Shown here piece by piece: positions 54,873 to 64,000 of a DNA stretch of 64,000 nucleotides; positions within the stretch are counted from its first letter, which is position 1; the number at the start of each line of letters is the position of its first letter. The DNA comes from Heloderma charlesbogerti (lineage: Eukaryota > Chordata > Lepidosauria > Squamata > Helodermatidae): positions 248,001 through 312,000 of the forward strand of contig JANEZZ010001954.1 of the NCBI GenBank assembly GCA_026122225.1, read 5' to 3'. The notes under the pieces were generated by a model. That model saw only the letters and a program-made list of their open reading frames with translations, was not told the origin of the DNA and made no database searches. The translations under genes were made by a program, and so were the position numbers.

Positions 54873-55103
54873 GGGATAGCCTGTGTGGTGTAGTGGCTAG
54901 AGTGTTGGACTGGGAGCCAGGAGATCCGGGTTCTAGTCCCCACTCAGCCATGGAAGGTCACTGGGTGACTTTGGCCAGTCACAGACTCTCAGCCCAACCT
55001 ACCTCACAGGGTTGTTGTGAGGATAAAATGGAGAGGAGGAGGATAATGTAAGCTGCCTTGGGTTCCTTGAAAAAGGAAAAGAGGCGGGATATAAATGCAA
55101 TAA
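54873..55103 (+). mobile_element. CORE-SINE (MIR-like), tRNA-derived
   Basis: The head TGTGGTGTAGTGGCTAGAG (A box) and GGGTTCTAGTCC (B box) are followed by the CORE region GGTGACTTTGGCCAGTCAC and CCTACCTCACAGGGTTGTTG TGAGGAT. An L2-like tail, GCGGGATATAAATGCAATAA, ends it. The 28 nt at 54856-54883 are identical to L2 sequence at 51782-51809. Confidence 0.85.
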
Positions 55104-55890
55104 ATAAATTAAAAAAAAGGAGTGGAAGGACACTTTGGGGAATGATGCATCTATGATACCATTTTCAACTCGCTGGAAAAAGCTATAATAGCCCTATGCA
55201 GACGTTCAAACTGGGTACAGTGAATACATGGTGATGTGGGAAAGCCTTTGCATTTTTAGTTGAGTGTCTCCATGAAATCTGCACATGTACAACTGAACAT
55301 GCATAGAGCTTTATCTGCATGACTGGGAACCGTGCATTTCTCGAGTCCCTGACTGGGTGGAGAGAACCTGCCACACATACATGCTGTACATGCATAGTCC
55401 CTATGCAGAAAACTGAACACACATAGGTTGTGGCGAGGCCTTCGCTGTAACCCTGTTTTCCCCCTATATGTTGTACACAATTTGAACATCTTTATTGGCC
55501 AGAAAGGCAGAACGTACCAAGCTATTATTTGTGCGAATGCCTTTGCACCTAAAGCTTGCCAGTTCCTTCATTTCTTGATGTTTACTCCCAATGCTTATTA
55601 TCTCCTGCCTTCCATAAATTACCCCTCTCTCCTTTACCATGAATACAAAAGAATCAGATTTTAAAATGTTTTATTCCATTTGCCTGATCTACTGAGCCTT
55701 TGTGTGAAAACATTTTCAACACTCAGTAATAACAAAAAAGAATCTCCAATTGGTGACACCTTAAAATTCTAGATCTTTGTAAGAATTATGTCACAGAATT
55801 CTCTAGATTTCACTAACATACTTTTAGAATTTCTAGTTTTATTGGTATAGATGTTCTCTACCAATACTTGGCTTGCATGCAAACTGATCT
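55104..55890. other. Flank, no recognised feature
   Basis: AT-rich, with no exon or repeat that I can name. Confidence 0.35.
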
Positions 55891-55894
55891 CACT

Positions 55895-55968
55895 CAAGTT
55901 TTTTCAGAAGTAAATCTCACTGAGTTCACTGGGATTTACTCTCAAATAAGTGAATATAAAATTGCAGC
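55895..55968. repeat. Short MITE, 'AGTAAGTC' foldback family
   Basis: CAGAAGTAAATCTCACTGAG, TTCACTGGGATTTACTC and AAAATTGCAGCC match the family pattern. Confidence 0.5.
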
Positions 55969-56410
55969 CTTTCTAGGGGAAATAAGGCCCATGCAAATCA
56001 GTGGGGCTTACCTTGTACTAAACATACCAAGGCAGAAACCCCTTGCATACTTACCAGGAAGTAAGGCCCATTAAACTTTGTGGGAGGAAACATGCATAAG
56101 GCCGGGCTGAGAGACATTTATGTTTCTTCTTTCAATAAAACTCTTTAGAACTCATCCCATAATTAGTAGGCAAGAGTGTTGTACTTAGTCCATGAGCTTG
56201 TTGTCAGAATATTGTGTTTCCTCTTACAGTTTACCAAACAGTACAAGCTGTGCCCTCAGCTCATATTGCCTTTTGTGCTTGACTTTACTAACCCCTATCT
56301 GAGGGCTAGATTTTGATTCAAATTCGAACCGATTCTTTAAAGTTCACTCTGATAATTTTTCATGGAGATGGTAAACTGCAGCTTCTTTGCTTGTGATGTC
56401 AAGGTAACTT

Positions 56411-56540
56411 GGAGAGCAATCCTAGGCTTGTTTAGACAGGGAAAAGCCCTACAACTCCCAGCATGCCACAGCCAGCCATGCTGGCTGGGGCATGCTGGCT
56501 GTTGTAAGGCTTTTCCCTGTCTAAACATAGGATTGGGCCC
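56411..56540. mobile_element. PIF/Harbinger-like MITE, hairpin-rich
   Basis: The right end AGGATTGGGCCC is followed by TTA (56541-56543). The left end GAGCAATCCTAGG is decayed. Arms GACAGGGAAAAGCCCTACAA and TTGTAAGGCTTTTCCCTGTC fold around CAGCCAGCCATGCTGGCTGG. Confidence 0.65.
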
Positions 56541-56564
56541 TTAGCAGGTAGTGTGACAGCATAT

Positions 56565-56758
56565 CAGTGGAGGGTGGTGACTCCAATTTTGGTGGGGTTG
56601 TGGATGCATTCTGGCTTTTAGTCAGAACCAGCCAGAACTCTAAAGGAGCTATTCAAGATGCTGAACCCTAGCTCCCAAATTTACAGTTCTGGCTGGCTCA
56701 ACTGAAGCCCAGGGTGGATTTCTAGCTCCACCGAAATCGGAGTCACCAGCCTCTTCTG
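56565..56758. mobile_element. hAT-like palindromic MITE, 'CAGTGGAGGCTGG' family, copy 2
   Basis: It runs from CAGTGGAGGGTGGTGACTCC to GGAGTCACCAGCCTCTTCTG and shares TTAGTCAGAACCAGCCAGAA with the copy at 47848. The target duplication is not recognisable. Confidence 0.7.
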
Positions 56759-56927
56759 TTACACATAGTTACGATTATTCACATCATCTGCTTCAGACTC
56801 CCAAAGCAGCTTACAAAGACAGTCCTTTCCCACAGATTTACAGTCTAAAAGACATGACACAAAGGGAAAAGGGATTTGGAGGGAAGAGGAAAAAAAGCAG
56901 ACTCAGCACTAGATTCTTACAGCACAA

Positions 56928-56996
56928 TCTTATATATGTCTACTCAGAAGTACCATTGAGTTTAGGTAAGCATGTATCGGACTGCAGCCTTAGTTT
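56928..56996. repeat. Short MITE, 'AGTAAGTC' foldback family
   Basis: CACAATCTTATATATGTCTA, CTCAGAAGTACCATTGAG and GGACTGCAGCCTTA match the family. Confidence 0.5.
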
Positions 56997-57079
56997 CAAA
57001 GTTCAGCAAATCATGGAGCTGGATCTAAGTACAATGGAAGGCATGCTGCTCCCTCTCAAAGCCTTAGCACTCATATAGG

Positions 57080-58105
57080 TATAATGGTTCTGGCCTACTT
57101 TACAAGGCTGTTGTATGAATTATTGATATATTGTAAATGGGGAAAAATAAAATGCTTAACAATACTATACAAATTATTCTCTGGCATCTCAGAATGAAGG
57201 AACAAAACGTGAACTGAAAGAAAGGCACAGGAGACAAAGGGGGGAAAAGACTTGGAATATATCAACGGTGAATACAAAAATAGATAAGCTATTATATATT
57301 TCATACCTCTTATCCAATCAAATGCTCATAAAGCACAGAAGTGTCTACCCATTACTTAGAGTGTGTAAAGTTTGCTCTATAAAAAGAGAGAGAGAAAGAA
57401 ATGCTCCCTAGAGAGCCCTAATGCAAGTAAAAAGCATCACACATCATTTTAATGTATTTTGCCACCCGACAACAACAACAGCATGCAGAGCTGCTGAATT
57501 GCTCTCTCTGTATTTCAGTCTGGTCTGGACATGTTTGTTTTGCAAAGAGAAAGAAGTTGCAATATTTAAGCCTAACCTTTGGGATATTCCATACTCTACC
57601 CAGAAGCCAAATAAATCTAAACAAGACTTGCTTTACCCTCTTTGATCCAGAGAATGATATGTCTCCAATTACAATCTAATAAGAGTTATGACCTTGCATA
57701 AATACTCCCCCCACAAAAAAAATTGTTCAGCTTTCACATCTCACAGGGTCAACAGACACATTACAGCGTCTGCTACTGAAGGGATGTATTAGCAACTGCA
57801 GAAACGTGGGGATTTTCATTGAGAGGCTAAGTTAATATGAATAAGAAAACAAAAACATGCTTTTGTTTTCCTTCTTCTTCTTATAACCTCTACCTATAAC
57901 CAGACGAAGAGAATGGTCTTACATAATCCAAACTATTTGCTTTAGAAAACAACCTAATTAGCTAACACACCACGTAACATGAATCAAGTTCTTCTAGCAG
58001 TTGTAACCATATTTAAGACAACAGGTCAAGAAAGGAAACAAAATTTTGCCTCACTAATTACATGTTAGAAGGAAAACCATGAGCCAGTATAGTAGCCATC
58101 AAACT
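57080..58105. other. Flank, no recognised feature
   Basis: AT-rich sequence with a short (AG)n near 57383. I see no exon. Confidence 0.35.
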
Positions 58106-58107
58106 AC

Positions 58108-58245
58108 ACCAGCTTCTCTACACCTGGTGTCCTCCAAATGTGTTGGATGACCGGACTCATACTCCCCAGCCAGCATGACTTTTGCTGGCTGGGGAGAATG
58201 GGAGCTGTAATCCAACGTGTCTGGAAGGCAATGGGCTGTGGAAGG
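58108..58245. repeat. Foldback MITE, 'CCCCAACCTGG' family, copy 6
   Basis: The outer arms are ACACCTGGTGTCCTCCAAAT and the diverged GTGTCTGGAAGGCAATGGG. The inner arms are TACTCCCCAGCCAGCA and GCTGGCTGGGGAGAATGGGA. Confidence 0.7.
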
Positions 58246-58899
58246 GAGGACCACACTATTAATGCCAAAGGAATACATTTGCCTGGGATCAATGAAAAGG
58301 CTCTTCAAAATCACTTTTACTATTAATTTTCAAATTAAGATAAACCTTTGTGACACTATCCCCCCCCCCCCATCCCATGCTTTAATTCTTCAGTATAAAC
58401 TATCTGGTAAAGTATTACACTGGGCTACAAAATCTGCAAAGCTATATATCCATGATGAAAACATCACATGAAATCTAGCCCAAAAGAGCCGGGCGATAGA
58501 CTGAACAGGATGCCATTGGCACTTTGGACAAAACAGGCACAGAACACAAATGCTTGTCAAGGAAATAAGATCAGCTTACCCCCAACACGCCAAACGAAGC
58601 AACTTCTGCTCTCCCACTCTCCTGCTCAGCTCCTACAGGTCTGCGGGGATTAAAGGCAGGCACAGTGCTAACAATAAACTGAGATTAAAGGGGAGGGATG
58701 CAGAAGGCTCCTTTCATGAGATAGTAGCTAGGCAGCTCTTAAAGGGGAGTTGAATGAACACTAGAATGCACTTCTCTATGGGTGTCTCTGAAACAGTAAT
58801 GGAGGTGGAATTCACCCTTCCAGAACATCTGTCATTAGCATACTCCGAGCCACACAGCAACACTCATTAATGTATATTTCTGCGTGATTTAGCTGGTCC

Positions 58900-59430
58900 T
58901 TAGCATGGCACAATGCCCAACTTTCCTAAGAAGCTCATTGTCTTGGGGAGCTCCTTGTACTTTTTGTGGGTCTGCTTTAGCTCAGCTGCTGTAGCAAGAG
59001 CAGTGGGGCAGCTAGAGCAGTGCCTGATGCTTATAGCTCTGCCTCGTTTGCTACAGCTCTGCTGAACCCCCCCTCTGCACAACCAATGACCCATGTTCTG
59101 CCAGCGCACATCGTCAGAGGCTGCCCAAAGTACCTTGGGCTGAAGGGCTGTTGATGGTGTACCAGAAGTGCTGGGACAGAGAAGTCGGTTTTGAGGCTGA
59201 GGTCAGGTCCCAGCATAAAGGCACCACGACCACAGAACTGGGTGATAAAGAAGATGTTCATAGCGCATAAATTCCAAGGGATGTGAACACCACGTAGCCC
59301 ACCCCAGTTTCAGCACAAACATCCTGCCCCGGGCAAAGCTATGCAATTCATGATAAGGGATGCCCCAAATAATTGTAAGAAGTGAGCTGAAAAAGGGCAG
59401 AGTGGCCAGATAATTGTAGTGACACATATC
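58900..59430 (-). pseudogene. Possible unidentified degraded coding remnant
   Basis: On the minus strand, three overlapping frames give protein-like text in sequence: a hydrophobic LATLPFFSSLLTIIWGIPYH, then FARGRMFVLKLG, MNIFFITQFCGRGAF and finally ELKQTHKKYKELPK before a stop near 58910. Frame changes occur within a few tens of bases of each other. This could be a processed pseudogene of a small membrane protein or simply chance. I do not recognise the family. Confidence 0.2.
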
Positions 59431-59517
59431 TCATACATTCAGTGGTGAAGGCTAAATCCCCAGTGGTGCAGCAAGATAATTTCAGACCCTGGATTTAATG
59501 GTCTTTAGATAATCCTG

Positions 59518-59972
59518 GTCCGTATAATCAAAGCTATGGTTTTCCCAGTAGCAACGTATGGCTGTGAGAGCTGGACTATAAGGAAGGCTGAGCGCCGAAG
59601 AATTGATGCCTTCGAACTGTGGTGCTGGAGAAGACTCTTACGAGTCCCTTGGACTGCAAAGAGGTCAAATCAGTCCATCCTAAAGGAAATCAACCCTGAG
59701 TGCTCATTGGAAGGACAGATACTGAAGCTGAAGCTCAAATATTTTGGCCACCTAATGCGAAGAGAAAACTCCCTGGAAAAGACCCTGATGCTGGGAAAGA
59801 CTGAAGGCAAAAGGAGAAGGGGACAGCAGAGGATGAGATGGCTAGATAGCATCACTGATGCAATGAATATGGACTTGAGCAGCTCCGGGAGAGAGCGCAG
59901 GACAGGAAGGCCTGGCGTGCTATGGTCCATGGGGTCACGAAGAGTCAGACACGACTGAACAACTGAACAACA
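59518..59972 (+). mobile_element. BovB LINE, copy 4, 5' truncated
   Basis: An exact 11-bp duplication, AGATAATCCTG, lies at 59507-59517 and 59973-59983. Only the last 455 bp are present, starting in the codons for RLIKAMVFPV and running to the AACAACA tail. The C-terminal ORF (ELWCWRRLLRVPWTAKRSN) is open until a one-base loss near 59880. The duplication confirms target-primed insertion of a truncated cDNA. Confidence 0.95.
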
Positions 59973-60164
59973 AGATAATCCTGTGTATTATTTCAGTTGT
60001 GAAGTACACAACTAATATTTCTATTTTCTATTCTCTCCCCTCCCATCTCCACACATACACCACAACTATTCCATGCTTTATAACTGCTTCTATATTTGTG
60101 ATACGTTGGAGCAAAAAAAAAAAAGGTGGAGCTACTCCCCTATTTGGAAACTAGGTTACTATGT

Positions 60165-60668
60165 CTGGGACTATTTAGCTTAGAAAAAAAACTGAGTAAG
60201 GGGGAAACATGATAGAAGTGGACAAAATTATGCATGGTGTGGAGGCACTGGGCAGTGAGACATTTCTGTCCCTCTCTTATAATACTAGAACTTGGTGTTA
60301 TCCCATGAAGCTCAATGGTGGGGAGATTCAGGACAGATGAAGTAATTCTTCACATAGCACCTAGTTAAACTATAGAGTTTGCTACCACAAGATGTAGTGA
60401 TGGCCACCAACTTGGATGGCTTTAAAAGGGGGCTAGACAAATTCATGGAGGATAAGGGTATCAATGGCTACTAGTCCTGATGGCTATCAGAGTATTGGAG
60501 GCAGTATGCCTCTGTACACCAGTTGCTGGGGAACAAGGGCAGGAGGGTGTTATTGCATTCATGGCCTGCTTGTGGGTTACCCACAGCATCTGGTTGGCCA
60601 CTGTGTGAACAGAATGCTGGACTAATGGTCCCTTGATCTGATCCAGCATGGCTCTTCTTATGTTCTTA
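60165..60668 (+). mobile_element. CR1-clade LINE 3' end
   Basis: Codon traces of the RT C terminus (VWRHWAVRHF-like sequence is unreadable, but TTAAACTATAGAGTTTGCTA and ACAAGATGTAGTGATGGCC are collinear with the copy at 27260-27320) lead to a 3' UTR. It ends GGCTCTTCTTATGTTCTTAA. It is the same subfamily as the minus-strand copy at 26998-27370. Confidence 0.75.
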
Positions 60669-60669
60669 A

Positions 60670-62075
60670 CAAAACATCCTGTATGCCAACCCTGGGTTTA
60701 AAAAAGAAAACAGAAATACTCTGAGCATGTGTAATTTCTTCTTTTAAATCATGGCACTGTCATGACTACAGGAGTTTGTTCCTGCTGCCCTGATGTTTGG
60801 GAATAAGCAACATTTTGTTGTAGAAAAGGTTAATATATTTTAAAACTAAAAAATAATAAGATGAGCATCTATAGCCATGTACACGCCTGGTTGTCTGCCC
60901 TCTTTAATAAATAAGTAGAAAGTATGCTGTGGTGACCAGCGTCAGCCCCGGTGAGCCCCAGCTGGTCTAGGTGCTGATGCTTCTGCTCTCTGGGTGGTCA
61001 TTTGGGGCTTCCCTGGGATATGGGATCCTTGACTTTGTCCCAAGGTCCAGCCCTAGCTATACCACTGTGTCCAACAGGAGCTTCTCTTCCCCCCTTCCCA
61101 CTGCAACTCCCTCCACTCTGCTCCCCAAATCTGCTCCAGAGGCTCCCACAACCCCCAGAGCAGATGTGAGGGATATGTGAGGGTCTGCTGGGGATGGGGA
61201 ATTCAATCTGTCAGCAGCATATGTTCCAGTGGCAGAAAGGCACCCATGGATACAACCTGAATTTCTAGCCCTTAGACTTGGGAGTCGAGTGCTCCAATTC
61301 CAGATGCAAAGGGATGCCAACAGTTGTTGCACAGAGGTGAAATGCAGTCTGAAAATGCCCAGAGGCACTATTTGTCATTACGTAACAGACTTCAGAGCCA
61401 AATCCTGGTATTTAAAAATGTGAGCTTTGGTCCAGACTTAGTCAAGATTTCAGTGGTTTTACTCTAAGCATGACTAAGTCTGGATCCAACCCTTGATGAG
61501 TTTAGGCTCAGATTAAATATTACACTACTGTTAAGGGACTAATCTAATGCAGGGAGGGGAGATGTTTTTTTCCAGCACAAACCAAGATGTTTTCCAAGTT
61601 TTTACACCAATCATTTAGTTTGCTTGTGCAGCCTGACTTCGTATCCGGAGGAGCTTTGCAGTAGATTGGACTTCTTCTTTTAAAGATTAAGCTGATAGGA
61701 TTTCACTTAAATGCAAGTGGAAACACTAACATAAATTGCAATTCACTCCTTAGTACATCAGCCCTATGTCTCAGTGCTATTATGAAGAAAGATGAATTCT
61801 GTAATTTAAATGATCTAATGTAAGCTTTAGTTTTTTCCATGTGTGAACAAATATTGCCCTCTAGAGGTATATACTGGGCAGACATCCAGCATCTCTAATC
61901 CACATGTTTCTCCGTATAGGATTCCCACAGGGTTACTCCAGTTCTGTGCTGATCACACACGTTTTTATTGAGATGTGACTTTTCCTGCTTCCTTCCAGCT
62001 TGCCTCCCAAATATACAGTATTAAAGGGGTGTGTGTGGAAGCTGGATCTGTCTTAAGTTGAGCTAATAGCAGCTT
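60670..62075. other. Flank, no recognised gene
   Basis: The inverted-looking GACTTAGTCAAGATTT / GACTAAGTCTGGATCC at 61435-61485 suggests a small MITE. No exon was found. Confidence 0.35.
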
Positions 62076-62078
62076 CAG

Positions 62079-62102
62079 GTGTGTGTGTGAGTGTGTGTGT
62101 GA

Positions 62103-62134
<32 letters not shown>
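62079..62134. repeat. (GT)n(GA)n microsatellite
   Basis: Interrupted GT units are followed by about 13 GA units. Confidence 0.95.
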
Positions 62135-62137
<3 letters not shown>

Positions 62138-62599
62138 CAATCAGAGAAAGAGCAGAGGGGAGAGGCTTAACTCTCTGTTTCCCGGTGCAATATCCCTAAT
62201 AAAATTAGCAGCACCTGATGGCTGCTCTAAAATAAAGAAAATGTCATCAGGTGATCCAGTTGTGATCCTACACTGTATGTGGTTTGGCCCCAAAGCTATA
62301 TGGCAAATATTGCAAATGTCCACCATTATTATGGCTGTGTGTGTGTATGGGACAAACCTGGCAGCAGCTGCATGGTTAGGGCAGATGATACAGACAGGGC
62401 TAGAGCCAGTTACCAAAGAAGCATGGGGCGTAGTACTTGCCTCTTGCCACTGGAGGGGACTCCAAGTTTAGGAGAAAGGCACACATGACTGATTGGAGCA
62501 TATAAAGCCACAGAAAGAAACATATTTACTGGTTCAATGAGGTGAATCCCTTTTTCATTCTTGGGGAAAATTAAAGGTATTTATTCCGACCCTGTGGCA

Positions 62600-62690
62600 T
62601 ATGCAGGCCTAATCGTCTGAGGGTGACCCCGAACTGAGAAAGAGTTTAGCTTGAAACGCATTGGGAATAAAGGACATTTTTTGCCCTACA
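62600..62690 (+). other. Hammerhead-like motif near an AATAAA, possible Penelope-type remnant
   Basis: GAACTGAGAAAGAG..CTTGAAACGCATTGGG is followed by AATAAAGG. Vertebrate Penelope-like elements carry hammerhead ribozymes whose conserved parts are CTGATGA and GAAAC, often seen as CTGA.GAAG..CGAAACGCG. Here the first box is degenerate (CTGAGAA). No PLE coding sequence was found nearby. Confidence 0.3.
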
Positions 62691-62984
62691 TTGATATTCT
62701 TGTTTTTCCTGCATTTTCTTGCAGCTGTTTGATGATTCCTCTTGTTGTTTCAGGAGTAATTAATTTGCTTTCTCATGCATATTGACACTAGAACTTTTCT
62801 TTGCCATGCAGACTGTTAAGGATTCAGTTGGATTTAGCCTGGATGCCAGCACATGCTGAAGGAATAATATGAATAATAAATGAATAATAAAACCTTGGTG
62901 TGGGCATATCCCTAGTATACACCAAGACTGGCCTAACTGTTCCTTAATATCAGGGGTAAAAATGGGATGGAATGGACAAGTATG

Positions 62985-63075
62985 GCAATTTTTATTTATT
63001 TATTTACAGCATTTTAATCCTGCTCTTCAGCTGAAAAAGGCTCTCAAAGCGCCTTACAAAGATTAATAATAAGAG
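62985..63075 (-). mobile_element. L2/SINE-type tail, minus strand
   Basis: TTTATTTATTTACAGCATTT followed by CTCTCAAAGCGCCTTACAAA is the inverted form of the common L2-type 3' tail. Confidence 0.45.
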
Positions 63076-63211
63076 AGTACTGCCGTCTGCCTTAAAATCT
63101 AAAAGTCCATTTTGAATTTTTTAAATTGTGGTTTTACCGCTGCATTTTATTGGGGTTCTCTTATCCAGTCAATCAATCAATCAAATGTATGACACAAAAG
63201 GAAAAGGGATT

Positions 63212-63242
63212 GGGAGGAAGGAAAGAAGGAAGGAAGGAAGAA
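63212..63242. repeat. (GGAA)n microsatellite
   Basis: Imperfect GGAA/GAAG units. Confidence 0.85.
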
Positions 63243-63254
63243 AAAGAAAGCAAA

Positions 63255-63322
63255 CTCAGGCTGGGGGATGCTGGGAGTTGTAGGACTTTTTTCTGTCTAA
63301 ACATGCATAGGGTTGTGCCCTT
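63255..63322. repeat. PIF/Harbinger-like MITE half
   Basis: ATGCTGGGAGTTGTAGGACT, TCTGTCTAAACATGCATAGG and GTTGTGCCC followed by TTA match the right half of the element at 31936-32016. The left half is missing. Confidence 0.55.
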
Positions 63323-63889
63323 ACGGGTGTTCTTCCTGGCAGTGGAGGGTGAAGCAGCAGGCTCCCTGCTGCCGTTGCTTCTCTGGCTGATGTATGGGGC
63401 AAGGCTGGTCTTCCCCTTGCTGTGATGTTCTGCCTGAGAGACAGCCTAGTTCTCCTTGCCAATGGCAGAAGCCAGAGTTTTTGCTTCCCCTTTGTTTCCC
63501 TTTTGCTGCCCAGTCCCAGGGCAACTGTTGGTTGGAGCCGAGTGTTCTTTCTAGCTGTAACTGCAATTCCCATCAGTCCTGGTCAGTATAGCCAATGGTG
63601 AGGGATGATGGGAACTGATGTTCCAACAACTTCTAAAGGGCCACATGTTCCCCATCCCTGCTTTAAATTACATTCTATAGCTAACAGTATTTTAGTGGAC
63701 ATTTATAAAAATGGTCAAATTCTGCAGTAACTATTATGTGCCTTCTAAATGGAAGCAATCACATGATTGTAGAATTCATATGGTTCTTAAATACGTGCAG
63801 CCAACCCCATACTCTTCTACTTGGATATAAGATCCCTTCGTTTCAAACAACTGTATTTCAGAGTTACTTCAATGATACTCATAGGCTCA

Positions 63890-63976
63890 GCCCAAACCTG
63901 TATAGGTCTACTCAGAAGTAAATTTCACTCTGTTTAACAGGACTTACTCAAAACATGTACACAGAAATGCAGCTTT
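63890..63976. repeat. Short MITE, 'AGTAAGTC' foldback family
   Basis: TATAGGTCTACTCAGAAGTA, AACAGGACTTACTCAAAAC and GAAATGCAGCTTTA match the family. Confidence 0.5.
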
Positions 63977-64000
63977 AGACATCAACTTTATAAATAACTC

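Noticed and set aside
54884..54945. tRNA gene on the plus strand
   Set aside because: It is the head of a CORE-SINE, with MIR-like core and tail following directly.

Overview
The window is vertebrate nuclear DNA, most probably from a squamate reptile. The evidence is four BovB (RTE-clade) LINEs, three of them essentially full length with two very similar to each other, together with CR1 and L2 LINEs, Sauria-type and CORE-type tRNA-derived SINEs, a DIRS/Ngaro-like tyrosine-recombinase retrotransposon and many short foldback DNA transposons. There is no bacterial-style gene organisation.

The only host gene I can support is on the minus strand. Two coding exons match CAMK1G (calcium/calmodulin-dependent protein kinase I gamma). 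The first coding exon is at 42039-42153 and includes the start codon. The second is at 1414-1542. Both have canonical splice sites and compatible phase, and together they rebuild the kinase glycine-rich loop. The roughly 40.5 kb between them is therefore a single intron. Everything above 42153 is 5' UTR intron or upstream flank. Nearly all other content is transposon-derived.

Layout: 1-1413, intron with CR1/L2 tails; 1414-1542, CAMK1G exon; 1543-5850, SINE, LTR-like and hairpin-rich MITE sequence; 5857-9065, BovB copy 1 (minus) with one uninterrupted 1046-codon ORF; 10467-11165, palindromic hAT-like element A; about 11290-19010, a dead DIRS/Ngaro-like element (zinc-finger ORF1, start of the RT region, tyrosine recombinase, SGNH hydrolase) broken by hAT-like elements B and C, a divergent truncated RTE and a further hAT-like end; 20240-23456, BovB copy 2 (plus, one frameshift); 24.6-31.6 kb, CR1, L2 and L1 fragments, MITEs and hAT-like element D; 32.3-35.65 kb, a long CR1 split by hAT-like element E; 35921-39126, BovB copy 3 (minus, decayed); 40403-41181, a foldback element; 42039-42153, CAMK1G first coding exon; 43-50 kb, MITEs, an L2 tail and a Sauria SINE; 50.4-54.15 kb, an old L2 with a younger L2 nested inside it; 54.9-64 kb, CORE-SINE, MITEs, BovB copy 4, a CR1 3' end and microsatellites.

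The most unusual system is a family of at least five hAT-like foldback elements. They start TAGGGATG, make 8-bp target duplications, and carry tandemly repeated palindromic modules around a GGCTACGTAAA..TTTACGTAGCC core. One copy (12249-13089) holds, in its centre and as inverted arms, pieces of the same DIRS ORF1 into which it is inserted. Those pieces include a second copy of the identical hAT/DIRS junction. This suggests the compound element has itself been copied, rearranged and folded back.
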